From positions 1,578,613 through 1,642,612 of the forward strand of contig NZ_CP053825.1 of assembly GCF_013372105.1 (NCBI RefSeq): a stretch of DNA of 64,000 nucleotides, read 5' to 3'. The position numbers were made by a program, and so were the translations under genes. Source of the DNA: Campylobacter armoricus. GTDB lineage: Bacteria; Campylobacterota; Campylobacteria; Campylobacterales; Campylobacteraceae. This document shows positions 18,376-27,287 of the stretch, piece after piece; the stretch's first letter is position 1, and the number at the start of each line of letters is the position of its first letter. The notes below the pieces were generated by a model. The model was not told the DNA's origin, did no database searches, and saw only the letters and a list, made by a program, of their open reading frames with translations.

Positions 18376-21300
18376 TTACCACCATAAACCTAGTTTTAAA
18401 AACATAGTATGAGAGGTAGTATTATCAAATGTAAATGCTCCTGCATAATTTAGTGATAAATCAGCATTATTAGCTATATTATAAGAAAGTCCTAATTGAC
18501 CAAAGCCATAATACTTAGAAGTTTGTACTTCTGTAGTAAAATGATTAGCACCTAATCTTAAATTACCTTTAGCATCTTCATAAAGATTTACTATAGCACC
18601 TATAGTTACATTTGATCTTAATTTATCACTCCAAGGTTTATACCATTTTAAAGCAGCACTTGCATCTATAAAGTTAAATTGTTCTGCTAAATAATGCTCT
18701 CTTAGACCATCTATATGTTTTAAGCTAAAGTTTTTATTACTCATACCATAATAACTCAAACCAATTTCAGGAGTTATTCTAGCTATTTCTAAGGTATTAT
18801 AATAATTAGCACCTACTTTTACATCTATCCCATAACCATAAGTTTGAGTATCACTTTCTATAGTAGCAGGTATATTTTTATAAGTTTTTTCTATATCTGT
18901 TGTAGTATAATCAAATCTTGTACTAGCACTAATATAGTATTGATCTATACCATCTCTTGCTAATACTCCATAATAAGTTAAACCACCATAATAAGTTTTA
19001 TCATCAAATTTTAATCTTTGAGTGGCTTGTTCTTTAGAAGCATCTTCATAACCTAAATAAAAACCTATAGTACCATAATCATTTGGTAATTCTCTTAAAG
19101 AACCACCTATTAAACCTGTAGTATTAGCACTTAATTGTCCTACACTATTTCCTATCTTAATAGATGAATGATTATAATAAGGAATTAAGAAAGAATGGTT
19201 TTTTGCATTTGGATTTTTATTTGGTATAAATATATCTTCTAATTCAGCTAATAAATCAGCATCATTACCATAAGCTTCACCTTTTTTAGATAATTCCATA
19301 TCTAATACTTGAGAAAATTCTGTTTGGAAGTTTTTAGCTGTAGTATCTCTTAATATATTAGAAATATTTATATTTCTTAATCTAGCTGAATATACCATAG
19401 ATTTAGCTAGAGTTTTACCACTTAATTCTGATACATTAACATTAGCTATATATCGACCTTCACCTAAACCTAAAAAGTCATAAATTCCTGATAAGCTATG
19501 TATGTTATTAGCATTTACACCTGCATTATTGTTTATTTTATCACCTATTACTTTACCATTTTCATCAATAAAGAAAGTATTGCCTTCATAGATTGTATTT
19601 AATTTTAAATTGCTTGTATTTACATAGATTTTATCTGCACTAATACCACCTATATTATTTCCACCTACTATAATGGCATTTTCTAATCTATTTGCTATAT
19701 CTTCTTGAGTAGTTCCTTTGTATTCTAAATCATTAAAATACCAACCATCTATACTAACTTTACCATTGTCATTGTTTTCTATATGGTAGCCATTGTTATT
19801 TTTACCTATAAAGCCTCCATGCCAAGAAGCTTGAGTAGAACCATTTCCAGAATGAATGTGTCCATTACTAAGGATTAAAGTTCCACTATTGGTAATACCA
19901 CCATGAATATTACCTGTATTAAATATATCTATATAACCACTATTATTAATACCACCATATATATGAATATCTTTATCAGTATTAGGATTGTTAATATCTC
20001 CTGAAGAATTGATAAGTTTTTCTATAGTGCCACTATTATTAATACCATAAGTAATATCTTGAGTAGCTAAAGGACTAGCTTCATTACCTATAATGCCTGT
20101 ATTTACTATAGTGCCTATAGTACTTTTATCAAGACTTATTCCTTTTTCTATAGTTCCATTATTTAAAATACTATTAATGTGAGATTGTTCTTTTAAGTCT
20201 ATAGAGCCTTGAATATTTTTTTCATTGTTTATAGAGCTAATATAAGATTTATTATTTAAAGATATATTACCACCTATAGTGTTTTTATTATAAACACTTC
20301 CATAAATGAAAGATTTATCTAAAGAGATATTACCTTTGATAGTTCCTTCATTAAGTATAGCTGTGCCACTTTCATCATATTTTAGGGCATCTTTTTCTTG
20401 TTTTAGGCTAGCTATGGTTGCGCCATTTTTTAAGTCAATAACATTACCATTATTTACAGAAGTTCCATTATTATTTACACCTATGGTTCCTTTATTATGT
20501 ATGCCTGCTTTACCACCTGCTATGAGAGCATTAGGACCATCTAATTGGATATAGTTTTTAACATGTTGATTACCATTACCTACACGAATACCCGCACCAC
20601 TTTGACCTAAAATAGTACCTTTGCTTATTATAGTACCTATATTAGTGTTTAAATTATTATTACCAGAAAATTCTTGTATATTTATACCATTATTTTTACC
20701 TATAATTCTACCATCATTATTTATAGTATCTATTGTTCCTGTTCGTCCCCATTCACCATATACTATAATACCATTGTTATTGCCTTGTATTAAACCATTA
20801 TTATTGACTGTCTTAACACCTCCTCCATAAGAAAAAATGCTTAATCCATCTCCTTTTTTACCTGTAATAGTTCCAGAATTTGATATTGTTTGGATATTTG
20901 CACCATTACCAGTACCTATACCCGCATTATTTCCAGAAATCACTCCAGAATTTTCTATAAGTTTTGTACTACTAGCAATATAAATTCCTCTATCGTTACC
21001 ATCAATAGCACCTTTGTTTATAATAGTATTAATAGATCCATTCCAAGGTCCTGTTTTGATACCACCATTAATCACACTATTTTCATCATTAATAATACTT
21101 GTAATATTCCCAATTACAAGTACATCCTTATTAATAGTTCCATGATTCATTAAATTTTGAATTACACTATTCTTATCAACAAATACACTCCCTATAGTTC
21201 CCTTATTATCTATAGTTTTTATCGAGCCTTGATTTTGAACTGTAACTCCTCCTATGGTTCCCTCATTATCTATAGTTTCTATCGAACCTTGATTTTGAGT

Positions 21301-22011
21301 TCTAATTCCACTAATAAACCCACTATTATCCAAAGTTTTAATTACATTGTTGCTACCATTAACACTTATACCATTACCTTTACCAGTTATAATTCCACTA
21401 TTGGTAAGATTGTTTATAGTATTATTACTACCTTTAATTTCAATTCCATTAAAAGTACCACTATTGATACTTCCACTATTAGTTATAGTAATATTATTAT
21501 TGTTATTTCCTTCTACACTAATACCATTACCACTTTGATTATTTGTATTTGTAGAATCAATAGTTCCACTATTATTAATATTTACATTAGTAGCACTGCC
21601 ATTAATTAAAACTCCACTACCATATTTATTATTATTAGTTATATTTCCCTTATCTGTAATGGTTAAAGTTCCACCATTATTACCACTTATAGTTACTCCA
21701 CCACTTTTAGAATCTGTGATAGTACATTCTCTATTAGAACAACCACCACCACTAATATCTCTTGATATATTGCTTCTAGCATTAGCAATAGTTATACTAC
21801 CATTAGAAACTTTATCATTAATAGTTGTAATACTAGCATTAGCACAGGTAGCTAAAAAAGATATAGTTGCTAAAGATAAAAAAGTTTTTTTAGTAAAAGA
21901 AAGATTATTATGTGTAATATGTTTGTTTAAAACAAACGAATTAAAAGAATTAGTTAAAGATGAAGTTTGGTTTGATTGAAAATCAATACCCCCCCCCGTG
22001 AAATAAGACAT
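18376..22011 (-). CDS. Autotransporter outer-membrane beta-barrel protein, phase-variable (ON)
   Basis: A 1211-residue type V secreted protein. About 40 N-terminal residues precede a signal peptide (KKTFLSLATISFLATCANA, cleavage near residue 59), an extended arrangement seen in autotransporters. The passenger (about 60-900) is a Gly/Asn/Ser-rich repeat protein with recurrent NNSGTI/NSGSI/NKGTI units, predicting a right-handed beta-helix. The C-terminal 280 or so residues form the barrel, ending in LGLWW. It probably acts in adhesion, aggregation or host contact; the receptor is unknown. A G9 tract (21989-21997, as Cs on the plus strand) encodes TGGGI at residues 5-9. Eight or ten Gs lead to early stops. 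AAGGAG precedes the ATG. The gene stands alone between prfA and the pseudopilin operon. Confidence 0.88.
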   Translation of the reverse strand: MSYFTGGGIDFQSNQTSSLTNSFNSFVLNKHITHNNLSFTKKTFLSLATISFLATCANASITTINDKVSNGSITIANARSNISRDISGGGCSNRECTITDSKSGGVTISGNNGGTLTITDKGNITNNNKYGSGVLINGSATNVNINNSGTIDSTNTNNQSGNGISVEGNNNNNITITNSGSINSGTFNGIEIKGSNNTINNLTNSGIITGKGNGISVNGSNNVIKTLDNSGFISGIRTQNQGSIETIDNEGTIGGVTVQNQGSIKTIDNKGTIGSVFVDKNSVIQNLMNHGTINKDVLVIGNITSIINDENSVINGGIKTGPWNGSINTIINKGAIDGNDRGIYIASSTKLIENSGVISGNNAGIGTGNGANIQTISNSGTITGKKGDGLSIFSYGGGVKTVNNNGLIQGNNNGIIVYGEWGRTGTIDTINNDGRIIGKNNGINIQEFSGNNNLNTNIGTIISKGTILGQSGAGIRVGNGNQHVKNYIQLDGPNALIAGGKAGIHNKGTIGVNNNGTSVNNGNVIDLKNGATIASLKQEKDALKYDESGTAILNEGTIKGNISLDKSFIYGSVYNKNTIGGNISLNNKSYISSINNEKNIQGSIDLKEQSHINSILNNGTIEKGISLDKSTIGTIVNTGIIGNEASPLATQDITYGINNSGTIEKLINSSGDINNPNTDKDIHIYGGINNSGYIDIFNTGNIHGGITNSGTLILSNGHIHSGNGSTQASWHGGFIGKNNNGYHIENNDNGKVSIDGWYFNDLEYKGTTQEDIANRLENAIIVGGNNIGGISADKIYVNTSNLKLNTIYEGNTFFIDENGKVIGDKINNNAGVNANNIHSLSGIYDFLGLGEGRYIANVNVSELSGKTLAKSMVYSARLRNINISNILRDTTAKNFQTEFSQVLDMELSKKGEAYGNDADLLAELEDIFIPNKNPNAKNHSFLIPYYNHSSIKIGNSVGQLSANTTGLIGGSLRELPNDYGTIGFYLGYEDASKEQATQRLKFDDKTYYGGLTYYGVLARDGIDQYYISASTRFDYTTTDIEKTYKNIPATIESDTQTYGYGIDVKVGANYYNTLEIARITPEIGLSYYGMSNKNFSLKHIDGLREHYLAEQFNFIDASAALKWYKPWSDKLRSNVTIGAIVNLYEDAKGNLRLGANHFTTEVQTSKYYGFGQLGLSYNIANNADLSLNYAGAFTFDNTTSHTMFLKLGLWW
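21989..21997 (-). repeat. Homopolymeric G9 tract (minus strand) in autotransporter gene
   Basis: Nine Cs on the plus strand, codons 5-8 of the autotransporter. At ten Gs the frame meets TGA two codons on. At eight Gs it ends after about twelve codons. The present length keeps the full frame open. Confidence 0.9.
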
Positions 22012-22017
22012 ATAAAC

Positions 22018-22059
22018 TCCTTAATTAATAAATGAATTTAAAATAAAATCGAAATTATA
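22018..22059 (-). promoter_or_regulatory. Autotransporter promoter -10 and ribosome-binding site
   Basis: On the minus strand TATAAT (22054-22059) lies 43 bases upstream of the ATG, and AAGGAG (22018-22023) about seven bases upstream. Campylobacter sigma-70 promoters rely mainly on such extended -10 boxes; no clear -35 is visible. The 12-bp palindrome GACTATATAGTC at 22107-22118 lies farther upstream and could bind a regulator. Confidence 0.5.
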
Positions 22060-22121
22060 ATATCATTTATTAAATAAGTATTAAATATATCTTTTGTATA
22101 GTGAAAGACTATATAGTCAAT

Positions 22122-22220
22122 ATGGGGGGGGGTATTGGTTTAGGTTTGGTTTATGTTTTTGGTAATTTAAAAGCTACAAATGTTTCAAAATTTATCCATT
22201 TAAAAAATAAACTCTACTAA
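22122..22220 (+). other. Second, inverted G9 tract with short ORF upstream of the autotransporter
   Basis: Nine Gs (22124-22132) on the plus strand directly after AT, giving ATG GGG GGG GGT and a 32-codon ORF (MGGGIGLGLVYVFGNLK..., stop 22218-22220) whose end is antisense to the pseudopilin gene. The segment 22122-22141 reads, as reverse complement, AAACCAATACCCCCCCCCAT; 21980-21999 reads AAATCAATACCCCCCCCCGT (18 of 20 identical). It therefore looks like an inverted relic copy of the phase-variable tract. No good ribosome-binding site precedes the ATG, so I do not call a gene. Confidence 0.45.
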
Positions 22221-22761
22221 TCAAATCTTTAAAATATTTAGAGTGAATTAAATTTTGACAAGACTTTGATTTTGATGAGCTTCTAATCTCGCTTTCGCCC
22301 AAAGACCTTATAAGCTCATCAAGCTGAGTTTTTGTGCTTTGATTATTTGGTTCCTTTAAAAGTTGATTTTTTAAATTTGCAATATTTTCAATTTTATTTT
22401 TATATGAAGAATTAGGCGCAAAAGCCAAAAGCAAAACACTTTCTTTATCTACAAAAAACACCTTAAAACACTGCTCATCATTACCTACACTAAAATCTAG
22501 CTCTTTAGTAGCATTTTGCAAAGAGGATAAATCTTCATTTTTAACATTAGTTACATTACTCATTAAAGCTATACTTGAAAGACTTTCGTTTTTTAAAACA
22601 TAAGCATTAATATCACTGATAAAAATTTTAAGATTTCCTAATGCTTGGGTTGTGCTAGCCTCATCTTTACTAGAACTAAATTTAGGTAAAGCTATAGCAG
22701 CTAAAACTCCAAGTATAATCACTACAAATACAAGCTCTATAATAGTAAATGCCTTTTTCAT
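22192..22761 (-). CDS. ctsG: Type II secretion-like pseudopilin (competence system, CtsG-like)
   Basis: A 189-residue type IV pilin-like protein. The prepilin N-terminus MKKAFTIIELVFVVIILGVL has a short basic leader and Glu at position +5 of the mature chain; a prepilin peptidase would cut before FTIIEL. The rest is a globular domain with two cysteines (EQCFKV and SKSCQN) that could form a disulphide. By position beside tsaD and pgp1 it corresponds to the C. jejuni Cts pseudopilin of the natural transformation machinery; the gene symbol rests on that synteny recalled from memory. Its ATG overlaps the tsaD stop by four bases, and it ends the operon. Confidence 0.75.
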   Translation of the reverse strand: MKKAFTIIELVFVVIILGVLAAIALPKFSSSKDEASTTQALGNLKIFISDINAYVLKNESLSSIALMSNVTNVKNEDLSSLQNATKELDFSVGNDEQCFKVFFVDKESVLLLAFAPNSSYKNKIENIANLKNQLLKEPNNQSTKTQLDELIRSLGESEIRSSSKSKSCQNLIHSKYFKDLISRVYFLNG

Positions 22762-23765
22762 AATCCACCTTGTAAATTTTTAACCTTAGGATTTATAAGA
22801 TCTTCTTCAATACTTACAAATTCTTTACGCTCATAAGCCTCGCAAGCTGCTCTTGCTATCATCAAAGCATTATCAGAACAATACTCAAGTGGGGCCAGCA
22901 AAAGCTCACATTGATAGCTTTGACATAAATACTCTATTTGGCTTCTTAAGCTTAAATTTGCACTCGCACCACCTACTATACCAAAGCGTTTGAACTTGTA
23001 TTCTTTAAAAATTTTCTCAAGTTTATTTACAATATGAGCAATAGCTGTTTTTTGAAAAGCAAAGGCAATTTCACTTTTTCGTTCATTTGTGAGTTCTTGT
23101 TTTAAAATTTCTAAGCGTACTTGGTTTTTAAGCCCTGAAAAGCTATAAGCTAATTCTTTAGAATGAAATAAAGGTATGCTAAATTCTAAATCACTTTCCT
23201 TTATATTTTTAGCCAAATTCTCTATGATAGCTCCACCAGGATAACCTAAATTCATCATTTTAGCTACTTTATCAAAACTTTCTCCAAAACTATCATCGTT
23301 TGTTCTTGCAAGTTCATTGATTTGTCCTTGCTTATCAATAAAAAGCACCATAGTATGTCCGCCACTTACAAGCAACACACCCATATCAAAATTTGCTTTT
23401 TTATCTAAAAACATAGAATAAATATGTCCTTTTAAATGATTGATTGCAATGAGTGGTAAATTTAAACTAATAGCTAGCATTTTAGCCATAGCTACTCCGC
23501 CTATTAAACTCACACTAAGACCAGGTTCGCTAGTAACTGCTATAGCACAAAGTTTATCAAAATATTTTTGGCATTTTTCTAAAATTTTTGGCAAAGCCTC
23601 ACTATGTAATCTTGCTGCAAGTTCAGGCACTACTCCACCATAAGGACTATGTGCATTTTCTTGTGAAATTTTTGTATGAAAGATACATTCAAAAGTATTT
23701 TTCTCAATGATAGCAATAGAGCTATCATCACAAGAACTTTCTATAGCAAGGATTAAATTTTTCAT
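22758..23765 (-). CDS. tsaD: tRNA N6-adenosine threonylcarbamoyltransferase TsaD
   Basis: Transfers the threonylcarbamoyl group to A37 of ANN-decoding tRNAs, with TsaB and TsaE encoded elsewhere. This ASKHA-fold ATPase has LAIESSCDDSSIAI at the N-terminus, the metal motif HLKGH (family consensus HxxxH) near residue 110, and GGHTMVLF near 135. The 335 residues match the family. Start and stop each overlap neighbouring genes by four bases (pgp1 upstream, pseudopilin downstream), showing tight operon structure. Confidence 0.95.
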   Translation of the reverse strand: MKNLILAIESSCDDSSIAIIEKNTFECIFHTKISQENAHSPYGGVVPELAARLHSEALPKILEKCQKYFDKLCAIAVTSEPGLSVSLIGGVAMAKMLAISLNLPLIAINHLKGHIYSMFLDKKANFDMGVLLVSGGHTMVLFIDKQGQINELARTNDDSFGESFDKVAKMMNLGYPGGAIIENLAKNIKESDLEFSIPLFHSKELAYSFSGLKNQVRLEILKQELTNERKSEIAFAFQKTAIAHIVNKLEKIFKEYKFKRFGIVGGASANLSLRSQIEYLCQSYQCELLLAPLEYCSDNALMIARAACEAYERKEFVSIEEDLINPKVKNLQGGL

Positions 23766-25150
23766 TGAAATTCCACTAAAATCATACCGATAAATTTATC
23801 TTTTTTTTCTGCTTTTTCTATATCTTTTGTGGGTATATTTACTTTTTTAATTTCCTTAAATTTAGAATTTTTTTCTAAAATTTGATCAGATAAATTTGCA
23901 TTTTTTAACTCATAAAACTCCACTCTATAAATTTTCCTTTTTTTATCTAAAGAATAACGACTTTGCATTTGATTTTTACTAATTAAAATATCACTTTCAT
24001 CAACACCTCTGTCAAATCCTATAACATTCACTCTTATACCAGCAATAGAAGGAATTTTAAAATTATTTTTTACCATGATTTTTTGAGCAAAATTAGTTTG
24101 TATGTTTTTATCATCTACTATCATCTCGATATTATCCAAAGCATTTGAAAATTCAAAGTATTCAGGATATAGTCTAGTTTGCAAACGATTTCCGTAGTTA
24201 ATAGAATATGAATTTGCATTTGAAACTACTGCTGTGATTTCATTACTTGCTTGATAATTTAAGGTTTGATTAACAGGAAAAGGTAAAAAATTTATAGCAC
24301 CGGCTGGTTTATCAAGATAAAGCAAAATTTTATCATTAAAAAGTCTTACCTCTAAAGGTTTTTCAATGGCCTTATAAACACCATTTGGAGTTAGATCAAA
24401 AGTTCTTTTAAATTCTATATTTGCTTTTTTTAGATAATACTCCACTGCTAAAAGATGATAATACACTCTTAAATGTGTTGGTAAGTTTTTACTTGCTTCA
24501 TTTGCAAAGGCTGCCTTATGATTTGACACTACAAAATATGTTAAAGCCTTCAACATATCCTTATCATTGTTTTCTTGAGTTTTGGTATTTTTTAAATGGT
24601 ATTGGTGTTCTTCTTTTATCAAAGCTTTATTGATGTTTTCCACTGCTTCTTTGGCTATATTTTCTAAATCTGCGTATTTAGTAGAATTTACCTCACTTTG
24701 ATCAATTATGCTAGTATTACCCCAGCGGTTTGGATTTTTATCTTTGCTTTCATATTGTGGTCTATAAAAGCCACTCCCATCGTGTAAATTTATGACCATA
24801 TTCACTTCAGGATCTAAAATCAGCTTTTTTATACGCTCTATAGTGTGAAAATCTGGATCATTTTCATCTATATGAGCAAACTTTCTGTTTAAATCTCCAA
24901 AATTCCCTCTATTTCTAGCAATAATGCTTTCAAAAGCTAAATTTGGTGCAACGATGATTTTACCTTTAGTAATATTATAATCACTCAAAAGCAAACTAGC
25001 AGCATGAAACCCACCTGGCTCATCACCTTGAATTCCTCCAAGAATCAAAACCGTGTTGTTATCATCTAAGCTTTTTCCATTTTCTTTAACACTAAATTCT
25101 AAAGAAAAAACCACATTTATAACAATCAAAATACTTAAAAAAAATCTCAC
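23762..25150 (-). CDS. pgp1: Peptidoglycan DL-carboxypeptidase Pgp1
   Basis: Zinc-dependent M14-like peptidase that trims muropeptide tripeptides to dipeptides in the periplasm and is needed for helical cell shape in C. jejuni. The 462-residue protein has an N-terminal signal ([19 protein letters not shown]), the metal motif [10 protein letters not shown] in which Gln41 replaces the usual His of HxxE, and the third ligand in NLHDGSGFY (His123). A C-terminal accessory domain follows after about residue 240. It lies in a four-base-overlap operon between dxr and tsaD, the same order I recall in C. jejuni. Confidence 0.88.
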   Translation of the reverse strand: MRFFLSILIVINVVFSLEFSVKENGKSLDDNNTVLILGGIQGDEPGGFHAASLLLSDYNITKGKIIVAPNLAFESIIARNRGNFGDLNRKFAHIDENDPDFHTIERIKKLILDPEVNMVINLHDGSGFYRPQYESKDKNPNRWGNTSIIDQSEVNSTKYADLENIAKEAVENINKALIKEEHQYHLKNTKTQENNDKDMLKALTYFVVSNHKAAFANEASKNLPTHLRVYYHLLAVEYYLKKANIEFKRTFDLTPNGVYKAIEKPLEVRLFNDKILLYLDKPAGAINFLPFPVNQTLNYQASNEITAVVSNANSYSINYGNRLQTRLYPEYFEFSNALDNIEMIVDDKNIQTNFAQKIMVKNNFKIPSIAGIRVNVIGFDRGVDESDILISKNQMQSRYSLDKKRKIYRVEFYELKNANLSDQILEKNSKFKEIKKVNIPTKDIEKAEKKDKFIGMILVEFQ

Positions 25151-26226
25151 TTCATTTCCTTATTTAAATAAAGCCTTACTTGCTTATCATACTCAAATAC
25201 ATCTTCAATTTGGTTAATCTTTGGCACTCCAAAATGATCTAGTGCTTTAAATATTCCTTTTGCTATATCTAAAAATTGTGCTTTTTGAGCTAAAAATTGA
25301 TACACCATATATTCATTTGCACTATTAATAATCACACCCAAATCAGGCTCTTTTAAAAGTTTATCTTTAAGTGAAAATATAGGATATTTTTTTAAACTAA
25401 TTTTTTCAAATTTTAAATTTGGCATAGCTAGCAAATCCAAATTTTTGATAAAACTTTGATTATGTGTGTTTAAAATTGCTTGAGCTATAGATAAACGCAT
25501 ATTTGCATGAGAAAAATATGCACTTATGCCTCCATCTTTAAATTCACACAAAGCATGCACTAAAGATTTTCTTTCTATCAAAGCATCTATTTGTTTGATA
25601 CCATAAAGATGATAAGCTTCAATGATTTCAAAAAGTTTATTACACATACTTGCACTATCAATAGTAATCTTAGCTCCCATACTCCAGTTAGGATGCTTAA
25701 GAGCTTCTTTTATACTAGCATTTTTTAAATCTTTGATTTTATATTTATAAAAGGCTCCACCGCTTGCTGTAATAAAAAGCTTTTTTATATCTTTTCTTTT
25801 ATCTATTAAACATTTTAGTGCTGCGTGTTCGCTATCTATAGCTTTTATTTTAGAAGTATCAAAAAATTTCCCTGCTACTACTAAACTTTCTTTATTAGCT
25901 AAAGCTAAAGTTTTACCAAGCTTTTGTGCTTTTAAACTTGAATTTAATCCTGCAAAACCTACTATAGCATTTATCACCAAAGAGCTTTTACACTCAGCTA
26001 TCATCGTCTTTAAGCCATCTTGACCGCAAAATACCTTATTATGATTAATCAAAATTTTATCTTTTTCATCTTGAATACATACAAATTTAGGCTTAAAAAG
26101 AGCTATTTGCTCATTTAAAAGCTTGATATTTTTACCACAAGATAAAGCCTCTATGGCTATATTTTTTTCTTTAGCAATAAAAAGAGTATTAACCCCTATA
26201 CTTCCTGTGCTTCCAAGAACAATCAT
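25147..26226 (-). CDS. dxr: 1-deoxy-D-xylulose 5-phosphate reductoisomerase
   Basis: Second step of the MEP isoprenoid pathway, making MEP from DXP with NADPH. The NADPH loop [10 protein letters not shown] is at residues 5-14, the catalytic-site segment [11 protein letters not shown] is near 128-138, and [13 protein letters not shown] lies near 180. The 359 residues are slightly short for the family, but all motifs are present. ATGA overlaps join it to cdsA upstream and pgp1 downstream. It supplies precursors for the undecaprenyl carrier recycled by UppP. Confidence 0.95.
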   Translation of the reverse strand: MIVLGSTGSIGVNTLFIAKEKNIAIEALSCGKNIKLLNEQIALFKPKFVCIQDEKDKILINHNKVFCGQDGLKTMIAECKSSLVINAIVGFAGLNSSLKAQKLGKTLALANKESLVVAGKFFDTSKIKAIDSEHAALKCLIDKRKDIKKLFITASGGAFYKYKIKDLKNASIKEALKHPNWSMGAKITIDSASMCNKLFEIIEAYHLYGIKQIDALIERKSLVHALCEFKDGGISAYFSHANMRLSIAQAILNTHNQSFIKNLDLLAMPNLKFEKISLKKYPIFSLKDKLLKEPDLGVIINSANEYMVYQFLAQKAQFLDIAKGIFKALDHFGVPKINQIEDVFEYDKQVRLYLNKEMK

Positions 26227-26951
26227 ACCAAAGTTGCCATTGCAAATGCTGCAATGATAACAGCATCAATTCTATCTAAAACTCCACCATGCCCTGGGAT
26301 TAAATTACCACTATCTTTAATGCCTGCTTGTCTTTTAAAATAACTCTCTAACAAATCCCCTATCACAGCAAAAACAGCTACAATCAAAGATATATAAATA
26401 CTTTTTACCACACTAAATTCAAAAGAGCCTATTATAGTTCCTAAAATTCCTGCACAAACTACTCCTCCCACAACACCTTCTAAAGTTTTATTTGGACTTG
26501 TTGGAGAAAAAGCCCTCTCGCCAATTAACTTTCCTATAAAATACGCTCCACTATCACAAGCAACGACAATCACTATAAGCCAAAATAACACAAACATACC
26601 TTCATAACTTAATACTTGATAAAGCATCAAAATAGGCAAAGTTGGATATATATAAGGCATAAGTTCATTTAAATTCTCGCTTTTTTTATAAACTAAATAT
26701 CCCAAAATCAAAATCAAAGCCATAATACCTATAAAAAAAGGCTTATCCAAAAAAGCTCCTATGATAAAAATACATACCCCAGTAAAAGCATTTGCATATT
26801 TACTTTTAAACATAGTTTTTGCTTCATTAAAAGCTAAAAATAATAATGCAGCAAAAATAGCAAGATTAATAAAAAAATTATTTATCAAAGCAACTACAAC
26901 AATCACTGCTATCATCACAATAGCACTAAGAATTCTTGTTTTTGAAAACAT
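26223..26951 (-). CDS. cdsA: Phosphatidate cytidylyltransferase
   Basis: Inner-membrane enzyme forming CDP-diacylglycerol from CTP and phosphatidic acid, the precursor of all phospholipids. It has 242 residues with about eight hydrophobic segments. The family signature reads [12 protein letters not shown] followed by [16 protein letters not shown] and [12 protein letters not shown]. The start ATG has AAGGA seven bases upstream. It overlaps dxr by four bases, an arrangement (cdsA-dxr) common in bacteria. Confidence 0.95.
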   Translation of the reverse strand: MFSKTRILSAIVMIAVIVVVALINNFFINLAIFAALLFLAFNEAKTMFKSKYANAFTGVCIFIIGAFLDKPFFIGIMALILILGYLVYKKSENLNELMPYIYPTLPILMLYQVLSYEGMFVLFWLIVIVVACDSGAYFIGKLIGERAFSPTSPNKTLEGVVGGVVCAGILGTIIGSFEFSVVKSIYISLIVAVFAVIGDLLESYFKRQAGIKDSGNLIPGHGGVLDRIDAVIIAAFAMATLV

Positions 26952-26961
26952 TTCTATCCTT

Positions 26962-27285
26962 TTATATACTTAAATCAAGCAAATGAGAACTCTTCTTAGG
27001 AAATTCTTCTTGCGTTTGCTCTTCTTCGTCTTTATTAGCTTGTTCTTGATGATTTTTTTTAGAATGTTTTTTCTCTTCTTCTTGTCTTTCTTTTACCTCA
27101 TCACTTACTTCGTGAGTTTGATTTACTTTTTCAAGTTTTTCAACAGCTTTTTCTTTTGCTTGAAATTCACTCATATTAACTAAATTCGCAAAAGATTCTT
27201 TTGCAAGATCATTGCTTATTTGTGCTGAATGCACTGGTGCATTTTGGTTAGCATAATTTACGCCACCTATGGGACTTATAGGCAT
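26962..27285 (-). CDS. Small charged coiled-coil protein, unknown function
   Basis: A 107-residue, very hydrophilic protein. The N-terminus (MPISPIGGVNYANQNAP) resembles the start of small flagellar- or export-associated proteins, and residues about 45-95 are a Glu/Lys/Gln-rich probable coiled coil. No catalytic motif, signal or membrane segment was found. Start chosen at ATG 27283-27285 because AAAGGAG lies five bases upstream; a GTG two codons earlier is too close to it. It lies between the NFACT gene and cdsA in the same operon, and a counterpart exists there in C. jejuni as I recall. Confidence 0.7.
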   Translation of the reverse strand: MPISPIGGVNYANQNAPVHSAQISNDLAKESFANLVNMSEFQAKEKAVEKLEKVNQTHEVSDEVKERQEEEKKHSKKNHQEQANKDEEEQTQEEFPKKSSHLLDLSI

Positions 27286-27287
27286 AT

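Noticed and set aside
20306..21979. Several plus-strand open frames of 60-150 codons opposite the autotransporter
   Set aside because: They are antisense to the repeat passenger, low in complexity (Ile/Leu/Pro or Ser/Thr/Tyr only), and lack ribosome-binding sites. The repeat composition keeps stop codons away by chance.
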